DNA from: Acidobacteriota bacterium
Lineage (GTDB): Bacteria > Acidobacteriota > Thermoanaerobaculia > Multivoradales > JAHEKO01
Direction of reading: 5' to 3'
DNA: 6,339 nt
Assembly: GCA_029863825.1 (NCBI GenBank)
Contig: JAOTUP010000127.1
Coordinates: 1-6,339 of the forward strand
Below the pieces are notes generated by a model. The model searched no databases. It saw only the letters and a list, made by a program, of their open reading frames with translations, and had not been told where the DNA came from. Of this stretch, positions 1-5,066 are shown piece by piece (position 1 is the stretch's first letter; the number at the start of each line of letters is the position of its first letter). The position numbers and the translations under genes are program-made.

Positions 1-429
1 GATCGCGGCCTCCAGGACCTGGAGATCGGCGATGAGCAGCTCGGTCTCGATGAGGCCGGCGTCGCGAACCGGATCGGTTTTCCCCAGCACGTGGGCGACC
101 TCGGTTCCTCCGAAGCAGCGCACAACATGAACCAGCGCATCCACCGAGCGGATGGCCCCGAGAAACTGATTCCCCAGTCCCTCGCCACGGCTCGCTCCCT
201 CCACCAGGCCGGCGATGTCGATGAATTCGACTACGCATGGCGTACTTTCCACTGGGCGCAAAACGCGCCCCAGCTCATCGAGTCGGCGATCGGGGACTGC
301 CGCCATTCCGACATTGCTGTCGATCGTCGTGAAGGGATAGTTAGAGACGTTGGCCTGTCCCGCCGTCAGAGCGTTGAACAGTGTCGATTTGCCGACATTC
401 GGTAACCCGATGATCCCTGTCGTCAGCAT
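1..429 (-). CDS. ychF: Redox-regulated P-loop ATPase YchF (OLA1 family), N-terminal 143 residues, cut by the window edge
   Basis: The reverse strand from the ATG at 429 reads without a stop to position 1 (143 codons), so the remaining part of the usual roughly 360-residue protein lies outside. Seen: a P-loop G8-L-P-N-V-G-K-S-T16, the switch I segment N30-Y-P-F-T-T-I36, the G3 motif D71-I-A-G74 followed by L75-V-E-G-A-S-R-G-E-G-L-G, and H-V-V-R-C-F near residue 100. Together these are diagnostic of YchF. The family is Obg-related but prefers ATP, and the hydrophobic residue after the G3 motif (L75) fits its lack of the usual catalytic glutamine. It is a cytoplasmic protein that binds ribosomes and has been linked to oxidative-stress control. 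The altered G4 motif and the TGS domain cannot be seen here. No good Shine-Dalgarno site precedes the ATG. A TAGAAT hexamer 6 nt upstream suggests a leaderless transcript. It is divergent from the metallopeptidase gene. Confidence 0.96.
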   Translation of the reverse strand, partial: MLTTGIIGLPNVGKSTLFNALTAGQANVSNYPFTTIDSNVGMAAVPDRRLDELGRVLRPVESTPCVVEFIDIAGLVEGASRGEGLGNQFLGAIRSVDALVHVVRCFGGTEVAHVLGKTDPVRDAGLIETELLIADLQVLEAAI

Positions 430-435
430 CGACTC

Positions 436-441
436 ATTCTA
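436..441 (-). promoter_or_regulatory. Candidate -10 box of ychF, leaderless arrangement
   Basis: On the minus strand TAGAAT (five of six matches to TATAAT) ends 6 nt before the ychF ATG. Transcription would then start at or next to the A of the start codon. This agrees with the absence of a ribosome binding site. No good -35 box is visible at 16-18 nt spacing. The call rests on this one hexamer and its spacing. Confidence 0.4.
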
Positions 442-571
442 CCCAGCCGGCACTCGTCACCGAATAGCGGGCTCACCTGGTTTCTCCGACTCACGCGGCC
501 CAACTGGTAGCATCGCCATCACAATTGCCCAGCCACGGGCGAGCCGATACTTGCATGGAGAGAGTCAGAAG

Positions 572-1450
572 ATGCGCTGGCAAGGACGAAGAACGAGTAC
601 AAATGTAGAGGATCGCAGAGGCCGCGGGCCGATGGTGACTCGCGGTCTGCCGATCGGTTGTGGCGGTATCATTCTCATTCTGCTGTTTACCTTCGTATTC
701 GGCGGCGATCCACAGCAGCTCCTGGACGTCCTCGGCGACGTTCAGAGCTCGACTCGGCCCGCTCCTGGCGATCCGTCCGTCTCGCTGCCCGGCTCCGGCG
801 AGCCTGTCGGCGGTCCGGCCGACCAACTCTCGACGTTTGCCTCCGTGGTCCTCGCCGACACCGAGGACACGTGGAATGCCCTGCTCGGACCGCAAGACGG
901 CGGTTACCGGGAACCGACATTGGTGCTGTTCACCGACGCCGTGCGCTCGGCCTGCGGATTCAACTCGGCAGCCGTCGGCCCCTTCTACTGCCCGGCCGAT
1001 CACAAGGTGTACCTCGATCTGAGTTTTTTCAACGAGCTCGCACGGCGATTCGGAGCTCCCGGCGACTTCGCTCAGGCGTACGTCATCGCCCACGAGGTCG
1101 GGCATCACGTGCAGAATCTTCTCGGCATCTCCGATCAGGTCCAGCAAGCGAGACGGCGCTCAGGCCCAACTGAAGCGAATGCCCTCTCCATCAAGATGGA
1201 ACTGCAGGCCGACTGCCTTGCCGGCGTGTGGGCCCACCATGCGCACCGGCAGCGCAGCCTCCTCGAGCCTGGGGATGTCGAAGAGGGCCTAAGAGCGGCG
1301 GCGGCTATCGGTGACGACGCGATCCAGACCCGCAGTCTCGGCTACACGCGACCGGAGTCGTGGACCCACGGCTCTTCCGAGCAACGTGTCACGTGGCTCA
1401 GACGTGGCCTCGAGACCGGGGACCCCGGCGCCTGCGACGCCTTCAGGTAG
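572..1450 (+). CDS. ypfJ: Neutral zinc metallopeptidase, YpfJ family, membrane anchored
   Basis: The protein has 292 residues, the normal size for the family. It opens with M-R-W-Q-G-R-R-T-S-T-N-V-E-D-R-R, the typical N-terminus of this family, which fixes the start at ATG 572; GGAGAG at about 556-561 is a plausible ribosome site. Basic residues 15-24 precede one hydrophobic segment (about 27-43), so the protein is probably anchored in the membrane with its C-terminal domain outside. The zinc site is visible as H174-E-V-G-H178 in A-H-E-V-G-H-H-V-Q-N, with the third-ligand region M-E210-L-Q-A-D214-C-L-A-G-V-W. The second half is closely family-like, and the linker at about 45-85 is low complexity (Pro, Gly, Ser). 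The physiological substrate is not known for the family. It is divergent from ychF and ends 150 nt before the peroxidase start. The frame is open further upstream to position 350, but that overlaps ychF and shows no family similarity. Confidence 0.95.
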   Translation: MRWQGRRTSTNVEDRRGRGPMVTRGLPIGCGGIILILLFTFVFGGDPQQLLDVLGDVQSSTRPAPGDPSVSLPGSGEPVGGPADQLSTFASVVLADTEDTWNALLGPQDGGYREPTLVLFTDAVRSACGFNSAAVGPFYCPADHKVYLDLSFFNELARRFGAPGDFAQAYVIAHEVGHHVQNLLGISDQVQQARRRSGPTEANALSIKMELQADCLAGVWAHHAHRQRSLLEPGDVEEGLRAAAAIGDDAIQTRSLGYTRPESWTHGSSEQRVTWLRRGLETGDPGACDAFR

Positions 1451-1486
1451 CTTCTTCAGCCTCGAGATGACCTACCCGTTGAGGCG

Positions 1487-1516
1487 TTGTCCGGCGTCTC
1501 CCGCTGAGAGTATTAT
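1487..1516 (+). promoter_or_regulatory. Candidate sigma70-type promoter for the di-haem peroxidase gene
   Basis: A -35-like TTGTCC (1487-1492, four of six matches to TTGACA) and a -10-like TATTAT (1511-1516, five of six matches) are separated by 18 nt. They lie in the short spacer after the metallopeptidase gene. The predicted start near 1523 would give a leader of about 78 nt. It would also rule out the alternative ATG at 1526 as the translation start. It is a consensus match only. Confidence 0.45.
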
Positions 1517-1529
1517 CACCAAGTAATGA

Positions 1530-1553
1530 GGCGGCGGTTTGGCGTCTGCCGCC
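1530..1553 (+). other. Hairpin in the leader of the peroxidase gene
   Basis: GGCGGC (1530-1535) pairs perfectly with GCCGCC (1548-1553) around a 12-nt loop, and a G-T pair can extend the stem inwards. It is followed by CGAC and a run of A, not T, so it is not a standard intrinsic terminator for the plus strand. It sits between the candidate promoter and the ribosome binding site. It could stabilise the mRNA or be a protein-binding site. No function is shown. Confidence 0.4.
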
Positions 1554-1587
1554 CGACAAAAAATCCTCGATCCGAAGTGTCGACCCT

Positions 1588-1594
1588 GGGAGGT
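1588..1594 (+). promoter_or_regulatory. Ribosome binding site that fixes the peroxidase start at 1601
   Basis: GGGAGGT lies 6 nt before ATG 1601. This near-perfect Shine-Dalgarno match favours 1601 over the in-frame ATG at 1526, which lacks one. Translation from 1601 also puts a signal peptide at the very N-terminus. Confidence 0.8.
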
Positions 1595-1600
1595 CTCAAA

Positions 1601-2989
1601 ATGTCACAGTGCCGAAAGTGGATCTACGTCGGCTTCCTGCCGATCGTACTTCAGACGATCTCCACTCCGCCTACTGCTGCCGCGACTCAGGTTGCCAAGG
1701 GAAAATCCGCCATCGAGTCACTGCCGCTGCCGACAAAGAACGGGTACTACTACTTCCGCGGGAGACAGGATCCGCGAAAAGTGGAACTCGGTCGACTCCT
1801 CTTCTTTGACAAGCTCCTGTCCGGAAACATGAACACGTCATGCGCCACGTGTCATCATCCCCTGGCAGATACTGGGGATGGGCTTTCCCTGCCGGTTGGC
1901 GAAGGTGGACGGGGCCTGGGAGTGACGCGGGATACCGGCCGCGGTCGAAATCAGATTCACGAGCGCGTGCCGCGCAATGCGCCACCGATCTTCAACCTTG
2001 GCGCCAAGCAGTTCCGCAGGATGTTTCACGATGGCCGGGTAGAGAAAGACCCGTCTCAGCCGTCCGGTTTTCGCTCACCGGCCGGGCCGTTTCTGCCGCA
2101 GGACCTTGACAACGTCCTGGCGGCCCAGGCCATGTTCCCCGTCACGTCCGCCACCGAAATGGCCGGCCAGGCCGGAGAGAACGACGTTGCCGACGCGGCA
2201 GCTTCCAACGACGTACTGCTTGTGTGGGAGCTCCTGGCTCGACGACTGCGCGCCATCCCCGAGTATGTCGACCTGTTTTTCGAGGTATTCCCGGAGCTCC
2301 CGAGCGCCCAGGCGATCTCCTTTACTCACGCAGCCAACGCCATCGCCGCTTTCGAGGCCGTTGCATGGCGGGCCGACGACAGTCCCTTCGATCGCTTTTT
2401 GCGCGGTGACAAGCGCGCTCTGAGCCGCGCTGCGAAGCGCGGCATGAAGCTATTCTACGGCTCCATCGGATGCTCGTCCTGCCATGCCGGCGTCTTTCAG
2501 ACGGATCATAAATTCCACGCCGTCGCCATGCCCCAGATAGGCCCTGGAAAGGGCGACGGACCGGATGGCCGAGATGATTTCGGCCGCGAGCGTGTCACCC
2601 TGTCTCCTTTCGACCGCTTCAGATTTCGCACGCCACCGCTTCGCAATGTCGCCATCACCGGCCCTTGGGGGCATGACGGCGCCTACAACACTCTGAGAGC
2701 CGTCGTCGAGCATCATTTCGATCCCCTGCAGGCTCTCGCAGACTACGACATCTCGCAAGCCTCGCTACCTGCGCGAGACGATCTTGATGCTGTAGACAGC
2801 GTCGCTCACGCTGACGTGGCGCGTCGCTCAGCGATCGCCGAGGCATGCGAACTTGAGCGCAAACACGTCTCGGTAGCCGCAACCGACGACATTCTCGCCT
2901 TTCTCCACGCCCTGACGGACCCGACGAGTCTCGATTTGAGACGCGACGTTCCGGCTCGGGTTCCGAGCGGCCTCCCACTGGCGGAATAG
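1601..2989 (+). CDS. Secreted di-haem cytochrome c peroxidase / MauG family protein
   Basis: The protein has 462 residues. The N-terminus (R5-K6, hydrophobic 7-20, then T-A-A-A near 25-28) is a typical Sec signal peptide with cleavage likely near residue 28. Two c-type haem sites are seen: C81-A-T-C84-H85 and C291-S-S-C294-H295. The first follows V-E-L-G-R-L-L-F-F-D and the second follows G-M-K-L-F-Y-G, both typical of bacterial di-haem peroxidases. F-H-D-G-R lies between them. After the second haem comes R-F-R-T-P-P-L-R-N-V-A-I-T-G-P-W-G-H-D-G-A-Y, the conserved C-terminal signature, and the end (L-T-D-P-T-S-L-D-L, V-P-S-G-L-P) matches complete family members. The family reduces hydrogen peroxide with electrons from cytochromes or oxidises other proteins; sequence alone does not decide which. 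It acts outside the cytoplasmic membrane and needs cytochrome c maturation. No partner cytochrome or methylamine dehydrogenase gene is nearby. A candidate promoter directly upstream suggests its own transcript. Confidence 0.94.
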   Translation: MSQCRKWIYVGFLPIVLQTISTPPTAAATQVAKGKSAIESLPLPTKNGYYYFRGRQDPRKVELGRLLFFDKLLSGNMNTSCATCHHPLADTGDGLSLPVGEGGRGLGVTRDTGRGRNQIHERVPRNAPPIFNLGAKQFRRMFHDGRVEKDPSQPSGFRSPAGPFLPQDLDNVLAAQAMFPVTSATEMAGQAGENDVADAAASNDVLLVWELLARRLRAIPEYVDLFFEVFPELPSAQAISFTHAANAIAAFEAVAWRADDSPFDRFLRGDKRALSRAAKRGMKLFYGSIGCSSCHAGVFQTDHKFHAVAMPQIGPGKGDGPDGRDDFGRERVTLSPFDRFRFRTPPLRNVAITGPWGHDGAYNTLRAVVEHHFDPLQALADYDISQASLPARDDLDAVDSVAHADVARRSAIAEACELERKHVSVAATDDILAFLHALTDPTSLDLRRDVPARVPSGLPLAE

Positions 2990-3237
2990 GTCGGTAGCGA
3001 GAAGGCACTCGCGTAGAGACCGATCATACGCCCGATGGTGATCGCCCAGGGAATCTCCGCCACCTGAAGAGGGGATCTCTCGAAGGTCTCAATGCCTGGG
3101 TCCGGCGTGCGGAACACGGCGACTGAGCGACCGATCTCGCGGGTCCAGGGGCCGACGCACTGCCGAGGACGAGCGTCTCACGGCGTTCGGGCGAGCTGAG
3201 ATCCCGTCTCGGAACTCTCCGTGACGGCTCGGACGCG
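2990..3237. other. Gene-poor spacer between convergent genes
   Basis: No reading frame here shows family similarity or a ribosome binding site. The spacer separates the 3' end of the peroxidase gene (plus) from the 3' end of the small membrane-protein gene (minus). Its only visible structure is the nested inverted repeat at 3178-3224. A minus-strand frame covering part of it runs antisense into the peroxidase gene and is probably a shadow. Confidence 0.6.
3178..3224. other. Nested inverted repeat between convergent genes
   Basis: Three stems nest in order. TCACGG (3178-3183) pairs with CCGTGA (3219-3224), GTTC (3185-3188) with GAAC (3212-3215), and GAGA (3198-3201) with TCTC (3207-3210) around a 5-nt loop. 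The inner stems are separated by unequal bulges. The position between two convergent 3' ends suggests a transcription-end or mRNA 3'-end structure. No T-run follows on either strand, so it is not a classical intrinsic terminator. Confidence 0.35.
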
Positions 3238-3543
3238 TCAAGACTTCGTGTCTTCAGCCTGTGCGTGAACTCGCGCGATCACTGTCAGCCACAAGCACAA
3301 AAAACCGACATGAAAGAACACCGGCCATGTATCGTCGACATCCGACGGGAGATAGCGCAGCAAGGAGTACAGAGCCATCAGGGAGAGCAGCGACCCGAGG
3401 AGAAGAACGAGCGGATGCGTGCGAACTCCTGCGGTCGCTGTGCCTCCTTGTACTGAGCGGATGCTGCCAGCGCCGGCTGCCTGGCTCCCGAGCCGAATCA
3501 GCAGCATGATCGCTGTCAAAACGATGAGGACGATGGACTTCAT
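3238..3543 (-). CDS. Small three-helix membrane protein of unknown function
   Basis: The 101-residue product begins at ATG 3543, preceded by AAGGAG (3554-3559) at a 10-nt spacing. Three hydrophobic segments are visible: about 3-17 (could instead be a signal peptide), 43-63 (rich in Leu, Gly and Ser) and 73-93 (with Trp, Phe and Cys). A short hydrophilic loop S-D-V-D-D-T-W joins the last two, and the C-terminus is polar (A-Q-A-E-D-T-K-S). The segment between helices 1 and 2 is rich in Gly, Ala and Thr. I do not recognise the family and give no function. It lies downstream of the very small membrane protein gene starting at 3920, on the same strand with nearly 200 nt between them, so they may share a transcript. 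The hydrophobic pattern and ribosome site support a real gene. Confidence 0.72.
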   Translation of the reverse strand: MKSIVLIVLTAIMLLIRLGSQAAGAGSIRSVQGGTATAGVRTHPLVLLLGSLLSLMALYSLLRYLPSDVDDTWPVFFHVGFLCLWLTVIARVHAQAEDTKS

Positions 3544-3740
3544 GGACTCATTTCTCCTTCCCCTTGACGGCGATGCCGGATGACGGCGCAGCTACTCGAT
3601 CGACGCCGCGGCCGGGGGAACACGGTCCGAGTGTGTGGCATCGACACACACGCCTGCCTACCCCGGTTGCCGCGCCAACGCCGTCGCGCGCTTCTCCGAG
3701 GTACCGCGTCTCCAGGACTCGCATCTCGCCGCCGCTGGCC
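3544..3740. other. Spacer between the two small membrane-protein genes
   Basis: No convincing gene. A minus-strand frame ends at 3548, four bases before the ATG at 3543, but its product is Arg- and Gly-rich without recognisable features. The visible structure is a 7-bp inverted repeat, GTGTGTG (3631-3637) with CACACAC (3645-3651), around a 7-nt loop. No T-run follows, so it is not a clear terminator. Confidence 0.5.
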
Positions 3741-3920
3741 TCAGCGAGACGGCACACCGGTCTCGTCGTCGTCGGTTTCTTGGTCAGCCGAGAGAGCCTT
3801 CTGATCCCGACCACCTGCCGGGTTGGGCACGGCTCACGTCGGCACGCCTAGCCTGGGAAGGACGACATGTTGCACTGCGATCCAGACCGCGAGAGCGAGA
3901 ATGAGAATCAAGTAGTCCAC
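3741..3920 (-). CDS. Tiny single-helix membrane protein; candidate selenoprotein with in-frame TGA (Sec29)
   Basis: GTG 3920 follows GAGGAG (3928-3933) at 7-nt spacing. The first 28 residues are one hydrophobic helix (about 3-20, Asp2 and Tyr3 before it) ending L-P-R-L-G-V-P-T. Then comes an in-frame TGA at 3836-3834. If that is a stop, the gene is 3834-3920 and the product has 28 residues. If it is read as selenocysteine, the frame continues for 30 codons to a second TGA at 3743-3741, giving 59 residues. The added tail is hydrophilic and acidic (for example S-A-D-Q-E-T-D-D-D-E-T), which looks like protein rather than random frame. A hairpin matching bacterial SECIS geometry begins 11 nt after the TGA. 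The tail has no cysteine, so there is no U-x-x-C redox pair. The protein would sit in the cytoplasmic membrane, with Sec just beyond the helix. The short helix gene is fairly safe; the Sec reading is inference. Confidence 0.5.
3806..3822 (-). promoter_or_regulatory. SECIS-like hairpin 11 nt downstream of an in-frame TGA
   Basis: On the minus-strand RNA, CCCGGC (3822-3817) pairs with GUCGGG (3811-3806), five Watson-Crick pairs plus one G-U, around the loop AGGUG (3816-3812). It starts 11 nt after the UGA at 3836-3834. The E. coli fdhF SECIS, as I recall it, also has its upper stem 11 nt after the UGA and a loop beginning AGGU, in which the G and U contact SelB. The bulged U of the fdhF stem is not present here. 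Short GC-rich hairpins arise often by chance in such a genome, so the match needs homologues. Confidence 0.45.
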
Positions 3921-3927
3921 GAAAGAT

Positions 3928-3933
3928 CTCCTC
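3928..3933 (-). promoter_or_regulatory. Ribosome binding site of the tiny membrane-protein gene
   Basis: GAGGAG on the minus strand lies 7 nt before GTG 3920. It is the main reason to believe that translation starts here: the upstream part of the frame runs antisense into the CBS gene and shows no protein features. Confidence 0.65.
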
Positions 3934-3994
3934 GTGCCGCTGACTCTACAGCCGGCATCCGCCGATGAGAAGCAGATCTTGCATGTAGAATACG

Positions 3995-4036
3995 ATGAAT
4001 AATCTGATTCGGTGCGCGAAGGAGGCAGCGAGATGA
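3995..4036 (+). other. Possible 13-codon leader ORF overlapping the CBS gene start
   Basis: ATG 3995 opens a 13-residue frame (M-N-N-L-I-R-C-A-K-E-A-A-R) whose TGA (4034-4036) overlaps the CBS start codon as ATGA. TAGAAT (3986-3991) lies just before it. It has no clear ribosome site of its own, and its codons cover the Shine-Dalgarno site of the CBS gene. It may be accidental or may couple translation. Confidence 0.2.
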
Positions 4037-4461
4037 CGACGATCCAGGAGATTCTCCACACGAAAGGTCACGAGGTCTGGTCAGTCACCCCAACTGCAAC
4101 TGTCTTCCAAGCCCTCGAGCTGCTGGCGGACAAGCGAATAGGGGCGGTTCTGGTCGTCGAAAGCGAACGACCAGTCGGCATCTTCAGCGAGCGAGACTAT
4201 GCGCGAAAGGTCGTTCTCGAAGACCGGACGGCCCGTGAGACGACGGTCGCGGACGTCATGACCTCGAACCCGGTCTGTATCCGTCCGGAGCAGACGATCG
4301 ATGAGGCGATGGCACTGATGACTGCCAAGAGATTCCGCCATCTTCCAGTGATCCAGTCAGACCGCCTCGTGGGTCTCGTCTCGATCGGCGACGTGGTGAA
4401 GGCCAAGATCTCGGAACAGACCTTCGCCATTCAACAACTGGAGAACTACATTACGAGCTGA
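4033..4461 (+). CDS. Two-CBS-domain protein (stand-alone Bateman module)
   Basis: The 142-residue protein starts at ATG 4033 after AAGGAGG (4019-4025) at 7-nt spacing. An in-frame GTG at 4012 lies before that site and is disfavoured. CBS domain 1 covers about residues 7-62 and CBS domain 2 about 74-128. Each ends with the nucleotide-binding pattern G-x-x-S-x-x-D: G49-I-F-S-E-R-D55 and G114-L-V-S-I-G-D120. The R-H-L-P-V segment and the C-terminal Q-Q-L-E-N-Y-I are typical of this common stand-alone family. Such modules bind adenosine nucleotides (AMP, ATP, or in some members NAD or SAM) and work as energy or redox sensors, usually as dimers. The ligand and target here cannot be read from sequence. 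It is cytoplasmic, with no membrane segment. It is divergent from the tiny membrane-protein gene and lies upstream of the PilZ gene on the same strand. Confidence 0.93.
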   Translation: MTTIQEILHTKGHEVWSVTPTATVFQALELLADKRIGAVLVVESERPVGIFSERDYARKVVLEDRTARETTVADVMTSNPVCIRPEQTIDEAMALMTAKRFRHLPVIQSDRLVGLVSIGDVVKAKISEQTFAIQQLENYITS

Positions 4462-4514
4462 CTCATGACGGTGCCCGTTTGAGAGCCCCTCTGGCCGCAG
4501 AGCAACGGGATCGG

Positions 4515-4531
4515 GCCATCGAAACGATGGC
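4515..4531. other. Perfect hairpin between the CBS and PilZ genes
   Basis: GCCATCG (4515-4521) pairs perfectly with CGATGGC (4525-4531) around an AAA loop. It starts about 54 nt after the CBS stop codon and about 127 nt before the PilZ start. No T-run follows, so it may be a 3'-end or mRNA-stabilising hairpin of the CBS transcript, or an operator-like palindrome. The rest of the spacer 4462-4657 shows no convincing gene. Confidence 0.4.
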
Positions 4532-4657
4532 GCAACGCGGGGTCGGAGGATATGCCCGTGCCCTTTCGACGTCACCCCACGTAACGACAACACCATGGCA
4601 TTGCACGATACACTCCGTGAGTCGATCAGCCGCAATCGAAAACCAGGGAGAGTCTTG

Positions 4658-5005
4658 GTGACAGAGGAAGAAAAGAGACATTCGGTGCGAGTCGCGGCGC
4701 GGCTCGAGATCCAATACCGAGCCGATGACGTCGAGACCGAAGGATTCATCGACGACCTGAGCGAGACGGGCGCCTGGATCGACACGCCTCAGCCCCTTCC
4801 GACAGGTACGCGGGTCGACTTCACTTTCGAGCTTCATGACGACCAGGCCGATGTTCCAATCACCGGCAGCGCCACGGTCGTCAGAGTCCAGGAAATGGTC
4901 GGCATGGCTCTCGAGTTCAACGAAGTCGAACCAGAAGCGGCGGCGCGGATTCGCTTCTGGGTGGGTGCGCTGTACTTCGGACAGGATCCCGCAGAGCTCT
5001 TCTGA
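4658..5005 (+). CDS. PilZ-domain protein, probable cyclic di-GMP receptor
   Basis: I choose GTG 4658, which follows AGGGAGAG (4645-4652). This gives 115 residues and starts V-T-E-E-E-K-R just before the domain. An in-frame ATG at 4595 would add 21 residues but lacks a ribosome site. The whole protein is one PilZ domain. The ligand-binding N-terminal motif R7-H-S-V-R11 (with a second R-x-x-x-R, R11 to R15) is followed by D33-L-S-E-T-G38, the conserved D/N-x-S-x-x-G motif. Then L-P-x-G-T-R-V and the beta strands of the barrel follow, with G-M-A-L-E-F near the end. Proteins of this kind bind cyclic di-GMP and control motility, exopolysaccharide or development through partners. It is cytoplasmic and has no extra effector domain. 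It follows the CBS gene on the same strand after a 196-nt gap and converges on the methyltransferase gene. Confidence 0.9.
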   Translation: MTEEEKRHSVRVAARLEIQYRADDVETEGFIDDLSETGAWIDTPQPLPTGTRVDFTFELHDDQADVPITGSATVVRVQEMVGMALEFNEVEPEAAARIRFWVGALYFGQDPAELF

Positions 5006-5066
5006 ACGCTCCGTTCGGCAGATTGTTGTTCGGGAGACTACTTTCACTCCAGCCGCATCGCAAGCC

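Noticed and set aside
350..571. N-terminal extension of the metallopeptidase frame up to 350
   Set aside because: It overlaps ychF antisense, has no ribosome site and no family similarity. The family N-terminus begins at 572.
491..1147. 218-residue minus-strand frame inside the metallopeptidase gene
   Set aside because: It is antisense to a gene with clear catalytic motifs. The product has no recognisable domain and there is no supported start.
2806..3117. Minus-strand frame of 103 residues overlapping the peroxidase 3' end, with a partly hydrophobic stretch
   Set aside because: No ribosome site and no recognisable family. More than half of it lies antisense to the conserved C-terminus of the peroxidase, so it is probably a shadow.
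3240..3254. AAGAC/GTCTT 5-bp hairpin at the stop codon of the three-helix protein gene
   Set aside because: The stem is short and AT-mixed and no T-run follows. It is too weak to call a terminator.
4479..4661. 60-residue plus-strand frame ending as GTGA at the PilZ start
   Set aside because: It starts with TTG without a ribosome site, has biased composition and no recognisable features. The overlap with the GTG is probably chance.
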